Below, piece after piece: positions 1 through 6,112 of a stretch of DNA of 12,841 bases. The stretch is from contig DAEF01000201.1 of the NCBI GenBank assembly GCA_002495225.1, positions 9,575 through 22,415 on the forward strand. The letters run 5' to 3'. Within the stretch, counting starts at the first letter, position 1. Each line of letters starts with the position of its first letter. The notes under the pieces were generated by a model. That model saw nothing but the letters and a program-made list of their open reading frames with translations. It was not told where the DNA came from and ran no database searches. A program made the translations under genes and the position numbers. Origin of the DNA: Methanoregulaceae archaeon UBA288 (GTDB taxonomy: Archaea > Halobacteriota > Methanomicrobia > Methanomicrobiales > Methanospirillaceae).

Positions 1-2
1 TC

Positions 3-473
3 ATGAAGACCATCATCGTCTGCCACTCGTTCTCGGGCGTCACCCGGGGGATCGCCTAGCGGGTCCGGTCCGCCTGCGGCGGCGACCTCGTCGAGGTCCG
101 GCCCCGCCAGCCCCACACGAAGATGACGGCCTACACGCTCGGTTGCATCCGCGCGCGAAGCGGCAGGCCCGACGCGGTCGAGCCCGCGTTGATCGACGTC
201 TCGGGATATGACCGGATCGTGATCGGCACGCTGGTCTGGGCCTGGCGACCGACACCGGTGATCCTGGGCGCGATCGAGGCGCTCGCCGGGGCCGACGGGA
301 AGAGCGCGGTGGTCTATGCGACCTGCGGCGCGGAGGCGGGCGGGACCCTGCCCGTGCTCCGGGGCGCCCTGGCCGCGAAGGGCGTGGGCGTGGTCGGCGA
401 GTTCTCGTTCACGACGCCGGAGGCCGGAGACGACCTGAAGGTCGGAACCCTGATTGCCCGCGTCTCGGAGTGA
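3..473 (+). pseudogene. Flavodoxin-like protein gene interrupted by an in-frame TAG
   Basis: From the ATG at 3 the frame reads MKTIIVCHSFSGVTRGIA, then TAG at 57-59. It continues in the same frame to a TGA at 471-473, which would give about 155 residues. The N-terminus has the beta strand and phosphate-binding loop of flavodoxins (SFSGVTRGIA). The remainder keeps the flavin-fold pattern: YDRIVIGTLVWAWRPTP around the second FMN loop, and a SAVVYATCG strand. Family members usually have Glu where the TAG lies (GIA-E-x-V), so one G-to-T change from GAG would explain it. No frameshift or other decay is seen, so the lesion looks recent, or is a sequencing error or a recoded codon. The downstream ATG at 123 could start a 116-residue fragment, but that lacks the phosphate loop and should not bind FMN. 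The gene ends 7 bp from the convergent hydrolase gene. Flavodoxins are small cytosolic electron carriers; the partner here is unknown. Confidence 0.75.
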
Positions 474-480
474 CGCGGCG

Positions 481-1413
481 TCAGCTCCCGGACCAGCCCC
501 GGTCGATCAGGGCGCTCCGGAAGAAGTTCCCGACCTGCTCCGCGTACTCGTCGGGGCTGCCGGCCAGGGCGCCGGTGTGACCGCCCGCGACGACCCAGAG
601 CGCGGCGCGGTCGCCCGCGATCGCCTGGTAGTGCGTGTTGTACTCGACCTCGTCCGGTTCGGTCTCCGCGGCGATCAGGAGGAGGTGCACGTCCGGCGCG
701 CCCGCGATCGAGTCGGCGATCGGGACGGGCTCGGCGTCGCCCGTGAAGACGCCCGTCGCGGCGTAGAGCACGCGCGGCATCCAGCTCCTGGCGAGGTTGT
801 CGCGGTCGGGCAGGGCCAGGTACTCGGCCGTCGAGCGGTGGGTCGCCCCCTCGCTCACGACAGCCCCGAGCGCCGGGGTCGCGTTGAGGGCGCCGAGCAG
901 GATCTCGCCGCCGAGCGAGAGCCCGAGCCCGCCGATGGCCCGGATCTCGTCCTGGCTCTTGAGGTGCGCGACGGCCGCCTGGACGTCGCGCGTCCCCTCC
1001 CAGCCGTAGGCGTTGGACCCGCCCCCGCTCTCACCGTGGCCCCGGAGGTCGGGCGCGATCACGCCGTACCCCGCGTCGCGGAGCAGGGTTGCGTGCGCCC
1101 GGACGTCCTCGCGCGAGCCTGTGCCGCCGTGGAGGAGCACGATCGCGGCCCCGTTCTGCGACGGGGCGTACCAGGCCGCGAGGGGCACGCCGTCGGCGGC
1201 GACGAGGCTGATGTTCGCGAAGCCCGCGGGCGGCGGGCCGACCTCGCGGGCGTGGGGCATGGCCGCGTACGCCGCGAACCCCAGGGGGAGAGCCACGAAG
1301 ACGATCGCCACGAGCGAGACGACGACGAGGGCGAGGAGCCGCAGGGCGCGGCCGGGACGGCTTCGGCGTGTGTCTCGGCGGCTGCTCCGCGGCGTGCGGC
1401 GGCGCCTGGTCAA
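481..1413 (-). CDS. Membrane-anchored alpha/beta hydrolase
   Basis: This 310-residue protein has a very basic start (residues 1-22, many Arg), then one hydrophobic segment at about 24-50. That fits a single membrane anchor or an uncleaved signal, and by the positive-inside rule the hydrolase domain would lie outside the cell. The domain follows: oxyanion-type LLHGGTGS at 93-100, APDLRGHGESGG at 120-131, nucleophile elbow GLSLGG with Ser166, a probable acid at Glu250 to Asp254, and the last catalytic His in GGHTGA (His279). The set matches serine hydrolases of the lysophospholipase/peptidase-like group; the substrate cannot be told. The start is a TTG at 1413, chosen because AAGGTG lies just upstream and no other start precedes the hydrophobic segment. 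The nearby ATG at 1429 is out of frame. The gene stands alone, divergent from the adenine methylase across about 40 bp and convergent with the broken flavodoxin gene. Confidence 0.85.
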   Translation of the reverse strand: MTRRRRTPRSSRRDTRRSRPGRALRLLALVVVSLVAIVFVALPLGFAAYAAMPHAREVGPPPAGFANISLVAADGVPLAAWYAPSQNGAAIVLLHGGTGSREDVRAHATLLRDAGYGVIAPDLRGHGESGGGSNAYGWEGTRDVQAAVAHLKSQDEIRAIGGLGLSLGGEILLGALNATPALGAVVSEGATHRSTAEYLALPDRDNLARSWMPRVLYAATGVFTGDAEPVPIADSIAGAPDVHLLLIAAETEPDEVEYNTHYQAIAGDRAALWVVAGGHTGALAGSPDEYAEQVGNFFRSALIDRGWSGS

Positions 1414-1453
1414 GGCCGTACACCTTCATTTTGCTCGGGACCCATCAGTACAT

Positions 1454-2401
1454 GTGACTACGTCTCCCCGGTTTAAGGGATCGGATTCTCTGCCGGGGGC
1501 CCGCCCGTTCCTGAAGTGGGCCGGCGGGAAGACCCAGCTGCTGCCCGCGATCGAGGCCCGCCTCCCCCGGGGGCTCGCCGACGGCACCGTCACCCGGTAC
1601 GTGGAGCCCTTTGTGGGGAGTGGGGCCGTCTTCTTCTTTGTCAACCAGCGGTTCCCGCTCGAGGAGTGTCACCTCTACGACATCAACGAGGAGCTGGTCC
1701 TCGTCTACCGGGTCGTGCAGCGGGACGTCGCCGGCCTCATTGAGCGGGCGGCGGCGCTCGCCGACGAGTACGCCGCGGCACCGGAGACGGAGCGGGAGGC
1801 CCTCTTCTACCGGGTGCGGGAGCGCTTCAACCGGGAACGGGCGGCGATCGACTTCGCCGCGTACGGCGATGACTGGGTCGAACGGGCGACCCAGTTTCTC
1901 TTCCTCAACAAGACCTGCTACAACGGCCTCTTCCGGGTGAACGCGCGGGGCGCGTTCAACGCCCCGTTCGGGAAGTACCGGAACCCGGCGATCAGCAACG
2001 GTCCCGTCCTCGAGGCGGCCTCGCGGGCGCTCTCGAACGCGGCGATCGTGCAGGGGGACAGCGCGGCCTGCGCGGAGGTGGTCGACGACCGGACGTTCGT
2101 CTACTTCGACCCGCCGTATCGCCCCCTGAACCCGACCTCGTCCTTCACCTCGTACGCAAAGGGCGGCTTCTCAGACGACGACCAGGTGCGGCTCGCCCGC
2201 CTCTTCGCCGAGCTGGACGAGCGGGGGGCGAAGCTGATGCTCTCCAACTCGGACCCCTGCAACCACGACCCCGGCGACCGGTTCTTCGACGACCTCTACG
2301 GGGCCTGGACGATCGAGCGAGTGCCGGCCCGGCGCTCCATCAACTGCCGGGGCGACCGCCGCGGGACCGTCGCGGAGCTGATCGTCCGCAACTACGACTG
2401 A
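1454..2401 (+). CDS. dam: D12-class DNA adenine N6-methyltransferase (Dam family)
   Basis: This 315-residue protein would transfer a methyl group from S-adenosylmethionine to N6 of adenine in DNA. The AdoMet-binding motif PFLKWAGGK lies at 18-26, the YVEPFVGSGAVFF motif at about 49-61, and the catalytic DPPY at 219-222. Between them is LFLNKTCYNGLFRVN, the segment used for DNA contact in Dam-type enzymes. Length is somewhat above E. coli Dam. The reading frame is open far upstream, but the GTG at 1454 is the last usable start before the first motif. It has only a weak GGGA about 13 bases upstream, so the mRNA may be leaderless and the start is uncertain. No restriction enzyme gene is adjacent, so it may be an orphan methylase or part of a system whose partner lies elsewhere. 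Its end overlaps the convergent Pcc1 gene by 10 bp. The target site (GATC in the classical family) is not shown by the sequence. Confidence 0.9.
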   Translation: MTTSPRFKGSDSLPGARPFLKWAGGKTQLLPAIEARLPRGLADGTVTRYVEPFVGSGAVFFFVNQRFPLEECHLYDINEELVLVYRVVQRDVAGLIERAAALADEYAAAPETEREALFYRVRERFNRERAAIDFAAYGDDWVERATQFLFLNKTCYNGLFRVNARGAFNAPFGKYRNPAISNGPVLEAASRALSNAAIVQGDSAACAEVVDDRTFVYFDPPYRPLNPTSSFTSYAKGGFSDDDQVRLARLFAELDERGAKLMLSNSDPCNHDPGDRFFDDLYGAWTIERVPARRSINCRGDRRGTVAELIVRNYD

Positions 2402-2655
2402 GCGTCCGCAAGCGCCGCCGTATCGTCAGCGACCCGGACCAGGCGGAGCCACATGTTCAGGGCGGCCCGCAGGGACGGGATGTCGGGCGCGGTGACCTCG
2501 AGCTCGAGGCAGTCCTCGCCGTCGAGCCGGAGGGACGCGGTCGAGCGCATCTCCTCCTCGCCCGCGAGCTCGGGTTCGAGCGCGGCCAGGTGGTCGGCCG
2601 CGCGGGGCGAATAGAAGCGAAAGACCGCCCGGTGGCGGTCAGGCGTCGCCGGCAT
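2392..2655 (-). CDS. Pcc1-family subunit of the KEOPS complex
   Basis: An 87-residue protein of the Pcc1 size and fold. An N-terminal strand (HRAVFRFYSP) leads into a helix with an acidic stretch. A strand pair follows (STASLRLDGEDCLELEVTA), and then the typical helix DIPSLRAALNMWLRLVRVADD. Pcc1 dimerises the KEOPS complex, which makes the threonylcarbamoyl group of t6A37 in ANN-decoding tRNAs together with Kae1, Bud32 and Cgi121; none of those is in this window. The ATG at 2655 has GGAG (2662-2665) six bases upstream. It overlaps the end of the Brix gene by 17 bp, so translation is probably coupled. It is the last gene of the minus-strand block and stops with TAG inside the end of the adenine methylase gene. 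Position beside rpoP and the Brix gene is the usual archaeal context and supports the call. Confidence 0.8.
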   Translation of the reverse strand: MPATPDRHRAVFRFYSPRAADHLAALEPELAGEEEMRSTASLRLDGEDCLELEVTAPDIPSLRAALNMWLRLVRVADDTAALADAQS

Positions 2656-3061
2656 CGTTTGCTCCTTTGCCCGGCGCGAGCCGGAGCCGGTACTGGAGCC
2701 GCTGGTGCCCGTCGAACCCGAGGTCCCAGCCGTCGTCGAGGGGCGCCGTCTCGAGGCGCGGTCCGAGGACCGGCCGCACGGCGTCCGATCCGAGGAGCCC
2801 GTGGACGATCGGCCCGTCGCGGTGCCGCTCCTCGCAGCCCGTCACCTGCCAGGATGCGGCCGGCTCCCCGTCGACATACCAGCGGAGACGGAGCCCGTCG
2901 GGCTCATGAGAGAAGAGAAAGAATGTCGTGTCCAGGGTGACGAGCTCGCGCAGGCCCGTCTTGCCCCGTGCAAGGTATCGCCCTTTGACCGCGAACGCGA
3001 GCCCGCGGGCGAGCGCCCGGAGGTCGGGCGCCGCCTTGCGCGAGGTCGTGACCAGGGTCAT
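2639..3061 (-). CDS. Brix-domain ribosome biogenesis protein (Imp4-like)
   Basis: A 140-residue protein. Its start MTLVTTSRKAAPDLRALARG followed by YLARGKTGLREL matches the opening of archaeal Brix/Imp4-type proteins (TTSRKP...RGK.SL.EL). These bind pre-rRNA and help assemble ribosomal subunits. The middle holds a strand-rich stretch (TFFLFSHEPDGLRLRWYVDG) like the family's second repeat. It is somewhat short, as archaeal single Brix proteins often are. The ATG at 3059-3061 overlaps the rpoP stop (ATGA). The frame is open further upstream to 3175, but that part is the rpoP region in another frame. No separate ribosome-binding site is visible, so it is likely translated by coupling to rpoP. 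The C-terminus (GKGANDAGDA) runs into the Pcc1 start region. Exact substrate is inferred from the family only. Confidence 0.75.
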   Translation of the reverse strand: MTLVTTSRKAAPDLRALARGLAFAVKGRYLARGKTGLRELVTLDTTFFLFSHEPDGLRLRWYVDGEPAASWQVTGCEERHRDGPIVHGLLGSDAVRPVLGPRLETAPLDDGWDLGFDGHQRLQYRLRLAPGKGANDAGDA

Positions 3062-3192
3062 CGAGCTTTCAGCTGTTTGATCCCGGCGCCGCGTTCCTTG
3101 AAGAGGATCCGGTGCCCGCAGTAGGGGCAGCGCACGTTGACATCGATCTCGACCCTGTTCTTGCACCGCGCGCACTTGTAGCTGGCGGCCAT
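3058..3192 (-). CDS. rpoP: DNA-directed RNA polymerase subunit P (Rpo12)
   Basis: A 44-residue protein, MAASYKCARCKNRVEIDVNV and onward, with a CxxC at Cys7/Cys10 and CPYC at Cys22/Cys25 that together bind one zinc. The conserved GHRILFKER follows. This is the archaeal counterpart of eukaryotic Rpb12, a small zinc-ribbon subunit that helps the Rpo3/Rpo10 assembly platform of RNA polymerase. Length is exactly that expected. The ATG at 3192 follows the rpl37ae stop by 7 bases, with a G-rich stretch (AAGGGGG) about 13 bases upstream inside the end of rpl37ae. The stop TGA overlaps the Brix gene ATG. The rpl37ae-rpoP-Brix-Pcc1 order is standard in archaea. Confidence 0.93.
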   Translation of the reverse strand: MAASYKCARCKNRVEIDVNVRCPYCGHRILFKERGAGIKQLKAR

Positions 3193-3199
3193 GGAGCGG

Positions 3200-3493
3200 T
3201 TATACCCCCTTCAGCATCCTGTCGATCGTCCGGACCGCGATGGCCTGGACCGGTGTCTGCGGCACGTATGCACCGCCCGCGAACGTGAACCCGCATTTGC
3301 GGCAGGTCCAGATCCCGGTGCCCTGCCGCTTCACCGCGACCGTGTCGCACCGCTGGCAGCGGTGGAGCGCCTTCGACACCTTCTCCATCTCGTTGACGCG
3401 CTTGCGGATGAACCGCCCGTACCGCGGCCCGAACCGGCCGGCGCTACCGGTAACTTTTCCTTTTGCTTTGTGCTTGCCTTGAGAACGTGCCAT
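3200..3493 (-). CDS. rpl37ae: Large-subunit ribosomal protein L37Ae (eL43)
   Basis: A 97-residue basic protein with a zinc ribbon: Cys46/Cys49 (CQRC) and Cys64/Cys67 (CRKC). Flanking motifs GSAGRFGPRYG near the N-terminus and GIWTCRKCGFTFAGGAY are the signature of eL43, a 50S component with no bacterial counterpart. The ATG at 3493 has AGAGGTCT directly upstream. Unlike the tightly overlapped genes to its right, it is separated from SBDS by 46 bp that carry a TATA box. It probably heads its own transcription unit with rpoP, Brix and Pcc1. In most archaea that have an exosome, rrp42 would be its upstream neighbour; here SBDS is. Confidence 0.95.
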   Translation of the reverse strand: MARSQGKHKAKGKVTGSAGRFGPRYGRFIRKRVNEMEKVSKALHRCQRCDTVAVKRQGTGIWTCRKCGFTFAGGAYVPQTPVQAIAVRTIDRMLKGV

Positions 3494-3518
3494 AGACCTC
3501 TACCTCGGAAATGCAGTC

Positions 3519-3528
3519 TTTATTTATC
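3519..3528 (-). promoter_or_regulatory. TATA box for rpl37ae
   Basis: On the minus strand this reads GATAAATAAA, the clearest A/T-rich element in a very GC-rich window. The CC just upstream could be part of a BRE. Its centre is about 31 bases from the rpl37ae ATG, so transcription would begin only a few bases before the start codon and the mRNA would be nearly leaderless. Position and composition are seen directly; activity is inferred. Confidence 0.65.
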
Positions 3529-3539
3529 GGTGTTCGTCC

Positions 3540-4247
3540 TTAAAATATCTGTTTGAGCTTCTTGACCTCGGCATCGCCCTTGCTGAGCCGGTTCACGAGC
3601 GAGTAGAAGTCGTCCTGGATCCCGGCCGGGATCCGGACCACGCAGATCCAGGAGCCGTCCTTCTGCCACTCCTGCTGCTCGATCGTCGCGCCCGCGGCGA
3701 TCCCGGCGTAGGCCTTCGCGGCGTTCTCCGCCGGGATGCGCACGGCGAGGCGGAGCTCCTCGAACCGGATCGGGAGGATCGGCCGGAGGGCCTTGACCGT
3801 GTCCTTGACGAGCTCGTCCAGGTGGCGGAACGGGTCGATGTTGACCCGCGCCTCCTCCATGGCCATCTCGATCCGCTGGGGCGGGTGCGGCAGGCCCGTC
3901 TGGGGGTTGACCGCGTTCCGCGAGATGAACGTGACCACCTGCCGCCGCTTGTCCACGATCATCTGCCGGCGCTGCTCGGCTGTCAGGTGGATCTCGCCCT
4001 TTTTGATGATCTGCGGCGCAATCTCCTCGAACGCGGTCGTGTGAAAGACCTTTTTGAGGGATTCGTCAGAGGCCCGCTCGGCCCGCGAGGCGTTCTCAAA
4101 GACGTTGAGGGAGGCGACCACGTCCTCGAGCTCGAGCCCCTCCTCGCCGTGGCGGAAGCGCCCGGCGGCCTCGGGGTCGACCAGGAGCTCGAACCGCTCG
4201 GCGTGGCTCTCCAGGCGCGCGACCACGGCCCGGTCGAGAGGGATCAT
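3540..4247 (-). CDS. Ribosome maturation factor SBDS (Sdo1)
   Basis: A 235-residue protein of the normal archaeal SBDS length and three-domain plan. The N-terminal FYSH domain (about 1-85) contains RFELLVDPEAAGRFR and LEDVVASLNVFENASRAERAS. A helical middle domain (about 86-160) includes KKGEIHLTAEQRRQM and VTFISRNAVNPQTGLPHPPQRIEMAMEEARV. The C-terminal ferredoxin-like domain (about 161-235) begins PILPIRFEELRLAVRIPAENA. In eukaryotes SBDS with EFL1 releases the anti-association factor eIF6 from the 60S subunit; the archaeal protein is thought to act in large-subunit maturation. The ATG lies 9 bases after the psmA stop, with AGGA near it. It is the last gene of the rpl15e-to-SBDS run. The next gene has its own promoter, and no rrp4 follows. 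Confidence 0.94.
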   Translation of the reverse strand: MIPLDRAVVARLESHAERFELLVDPEAAGRFRHGEEGLELEDVVASLNVFENASRAERASDESLKKVFHTTAFEEIAPQIIKKGEIHLTAEQRRQMIVDKRRQVVTFISRNAVNPQTGLPHPPQRIEMAMEEARVNIDPFRHLDELVKDTVKALRPILPIRFEELRLAVRIPAENAAKAYAGIAAGATIEQQEWQKDGSWICVVRIPAGIQDDFYSLVNRLSKGDAEVKKLKQIF

Positions 4248-4256
4248 GAAACCGTC

Positions 4257-4994
4257 CTATGCCGGCGTCGACGGCAGATCGAGCTTCTCGACGTAGCCGG
4301 CGACCTCTTCGCGGGTCATCTTCCGGAACGGCGGCTCCACGTCCGCGACCACGCCGATCTCGACCGTCGCGACGTCGAACTTGCCCTCCGTGGCCGCGTG
4401 CAGGGCCTTCAGGCCGAGCACGATCGTCTCTTCGAGGGTCATGTCATCGCGGTAGTCGTCCTCGAAGACCTTCATCACCGCGTTCCGGCCGATCCCGATC
4501 CCGGTCGCCTTGTACTCGAGGAGCGTGCCCGACGGGTCGGTCTCGAAGAGCCGGTACTCCCCCTCGGAGCGGCCCGCGATCAGCAGGGCCGTCCCGTACG
4601 GGCGGGCCCCGCCGAACTGCGTGTAGGTCTGCATGTGGTCGCAGAGCTTCTTCGCGAGCATCTCCACGTCCATCTCCTCGTCGTACGAGACGCGGTTGAT
4701 CTGGGTCTCGACGCGGGCCCGGTCCACGAGCGAGCGGGCGTCGCCGACCAGCCCCGAGGACGCGACCCCGATGTGGTCGTCGATCCGGAAGATCTTCTCG
4801 ATCGAGGTCGGCTCCAGGAGCTTCGAGTTCACGCGCTTGTCCACGAGCAGGACGATCCCGTCCTTCGCCTTGATCCCGACCGCGGTCGTGCCGCGCTTGA
4901 CGGCCTCACGGGCGTACTCGACCTGGTAAAGCCGGCCGTCGGGCGAGAAGACCGTAATCGCCCGGTCGTATCCCATCTGGTATTGTGGCTGCAT
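4257..4994 (-). CDS. psmA: 20S proteasome alpha subunit
   Basis: A 245-residue protein with the alpha-subunit N-terminal signature YDRAITVFSPDGRLYQVEYA, which forms the gate and outer ring contacts. GTTAVGIKAKDGIVLLVDKR follows, then SKLLEPTSIEKIFRIDDHIG with the conserved Lys of the pocket that docks the C-terminal tails of the PAN activator. Later come TQFGGARPYGTALLIAG and the GIGIGRNA stretch. It lacks the beta-subunit active-site Thr and has no propeptide, so it is structural rather than catalytic; psmB is not in the window. It ends with TAG. The ATG overlaps the rnp2 stop by one base (TAATG), and TGAGGAGA lies a few bases upstream inside rnp2. Residence between the RNase P genes and SBDS is typical of archaea. 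Confidence 0.96.
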   Translation of the reverse strand: MQPQYQMGYDRAITVFSPDGRLYQVEYAREAVKRGTTAVGIKAKDGIVLLVDKRVNSKLLEPTSIEKIFRIDDHIGVASSGLVGDARSLVDRARVETQINRVSYDEEMDVEMLAKKLCDHMQTYTQFGGARPYGTALLIAGRSEGEYRLFETDPSGTLLEYKATGIGIGRNAVMKVFEDDYRDDMTLEETIVLGLKALHAATEGKFDVATVEIGVVADVEPPFRKMTREEVAGYVEKLDLPSTPA

Positions 4995-5476
4995 TATGTC
5001 TCCTCAGGGTGAATGGTCTCGAAATATACTACTCGCTCTCCCTTATAATCATGCTCGATCACATCGACCCGTGCGGCGCCGACCCGGCGCCGTTGCCGGA
5101 CGATCTCGCCGTCGGCCGCCTCGTCGAGCACGGCCGATTCGGGGGGCGGAACGAGCCGATCGCGGAGGCTCAGGATCGTGCCGGAGACGGCCCGCGGGTG
5201 GAGCGCGCAGGCCGTCTCGCCGACGGCCGTGACCGTCGCGATCGCGCCGATCAGCCGCTCCTCCTCGCCCCGTCGGCAGCGGACCACTGCGTGCCCCCGC
5301 TCGACCGCGACCACGGCCTGGTCGATCACGGCGGCCCCCGCGTCGCCGTAGAGTGCGGAGACGGCCTCGGCGATCGCGAGGTAGAGCGCCTTGCCGTCGG
5401 GGACGAGGGAGACCGGCGCGACCCGGACCAGGACGTACCGCCGGTTCTGCCGGAGAGTCGGGGGCCGGGGCTTCAT
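4994..5476 (-). CDS. rnp2: RNase P protein component 2 (Pop5 family)
   Basis: A 160-residue protein. It opens with MKPRPPTLRQNRRYVLVRVAP, the start typical of archaeal Pop5 (RYVLVRV), and has a ferredoxin-like alternation of helices and strands (LYLAIAEAVSALYGDAGAAVIDQAV, HAVVRCRRGEEERLIGAIATVTAVG). Pop5 pairs with Rpp30 as a heterotetramer on the catalytic domain of the RNase P RNA and promotes removal of the 5' leader of pre-tRNAs. The C-terminal part beyond about residue 110 is longer than in the smallest homologues and has a charged RQRRRVG stretch. The ATG overlaps the rnp3 stop (ATGA), so the two partners are translationally coupled. It ends by sharing one base with psmA. Confidence 0.9.
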   Translation of the reverse strand: MKPRPPTLRQNRRYVLVRVAPVSLVPDGKALYLAIAEAVSALYGDAGAAVIDQAVVAVERGHAVVRCRRGEEERLIGAIATVTAVGETACALHPRAVSGTILSLRDRLVPPPESAVLDEAADGEIVRQRRRVGAARVDVIEHDYKGERVVYFETIHPEET

Positions 5477-6102
5477 TCGACCACCCGCACCGGGCCGGCC
5501 GGCGCCATCAGGGCCTCGACCCCAGCGAACGCCGCCTCGACGTCGTCGGCGTCGAGATCGAAGAGGCGGCAGAGGGCCGCGGCCGCGCGGGGCGCCCGGA
5601 GGTCGAGGCAGGAGCGCGCCCCCGAGCCGAGCACGAGCGGGAAGCCGTACCGGGCCTGGAGCACGAGGACGTCCGCGTACCGGCGGAGCGCGGCCTGCCG
5701 GAGGCCCCCCCGATCGCGGACGAGCGGCGCGAGCACGAGCTCGACCGCGACCCCCCGCTGGGCCGCCGTCCGGGCCGCGACGTGGTCGAAGGAGTTCCCC
5801 CGGCAGCGGTGCACCCCCGAGAGGGCGTGCACCCCCGGAAAGCCGGCCGCGGCCCGGTTGAAGCCCTGCTCGCCGAGCCGCACCGAGACGAAGGCCCCCT
5901 CGGGGGCGCGCCGGACGGCCGCGAGCGCCTGGTTCTGCTTCTCGGCCGCGACGTCGACGCCGGGGATCACGCGGACCCCGCCGCAGGTCATGGCCGGCGC
6001 TCCGAAGGAGACGATGGCGCCGTACCCGAGCGCGCCGGCCTCGAGAGCCATCCGCTCGACCGTGGTATCGCCGCCGGCGTACGTGCGAACGTCGGTCCGC
6101 AT
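5473..6102 (-). CDS. rnp3: RNase P protein component 3 (Rpp30 family)
   Basis: A 209-residue protein with the PHP-like TIM-barrel sequence of archaeal Rpp30. The opening MRTDVRTYAGGDTTVERMAL corresponds to the usual start of the family, which supports the ATG at 6102. ALGYGAIVSFG, VIPGVDVAAEKQNQ, HALSGVHRCRGNSFDHVAA and VAVELVLAPLVRD are successive strands and loops. The YGFPLVLGSGARSCLDLRAPR stretch near the C-terminus is the family's last conserved block. Rpp30 works with Pop5 to activate the RNase P RNA. No Shine-Dalgarno sequence is seen: the ten bases between the rpl15e stop and this ATG are CCC, six T and C. Expression may therefore depend on ribosomes finishing rpl15e, and may be lower than that of rpl15e. 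Confidence 0.9.
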   Translation of the reverse strand: MRTDVRTYAGGDTTVERMALEAGALGYGAIVSFGAPAMTCGGVRVIPGVDVAAEKQNQALAAVRRAPEGAFVSVRLGEQGFNRAAAGFPGVHALSGVHRCRGNSFDHVAARTAAQRGVAVELVLAPLVRDRGGLRQAALRRYADVLVLQARYGFPLVLGSGARSCLDLRAPRAAAALCRLFDLDADDVEAAFAGVEALMAPAGPVRVVE

Positions 6103-6109
6103 GAAAAAA
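6103..6109 (-). terminator. Possible oligo-T attenuating site after rpl15e
   Basis: The minus strand carries a run of six T immediately before the rnp3 ATG and directly after the rpl15e stop. Oligo-T runs are the core of archaeal intrinsic terminators. In such a GC-rich window this run stands out, and it could end a share of transcripts after the abundant ribosomal protein message. Only one short run is present, so full termination is unlikely. Confidence 0.25.
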
Positions 6110-6112
6110 GGG

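Noticed and set aside
57..59. TAG as a pyrrolysine codon
   Set aside because: Not adopted as the call: no pyl gene is visible, TAG is a normal stop for three other genes here, and a single change from a conserved GAG explains it. It is kept only as a possibility in the findings.
474..480. Terminator between the converging flavodoxin and hydrolase genes
   Set aside because: Only seven bases separate the stops, with no T-run or hairpin on either strand.
454..1476. Plus-strand open frame opposite the alpha/beta hydrolase
   Set aside because: The minus-strand reading has a full catalytic triad and membrane anchor; the plus-strand product is a biased Arg/Val/Asp/Glu-rich string.
1477..1484. AAGGGATC as a ribosome-binding site for a shorter adenine methylase
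   Set aside because: The only following in-frame candidate is a CTG, which archaea rarely use; the GTG at 1454 is preferred.
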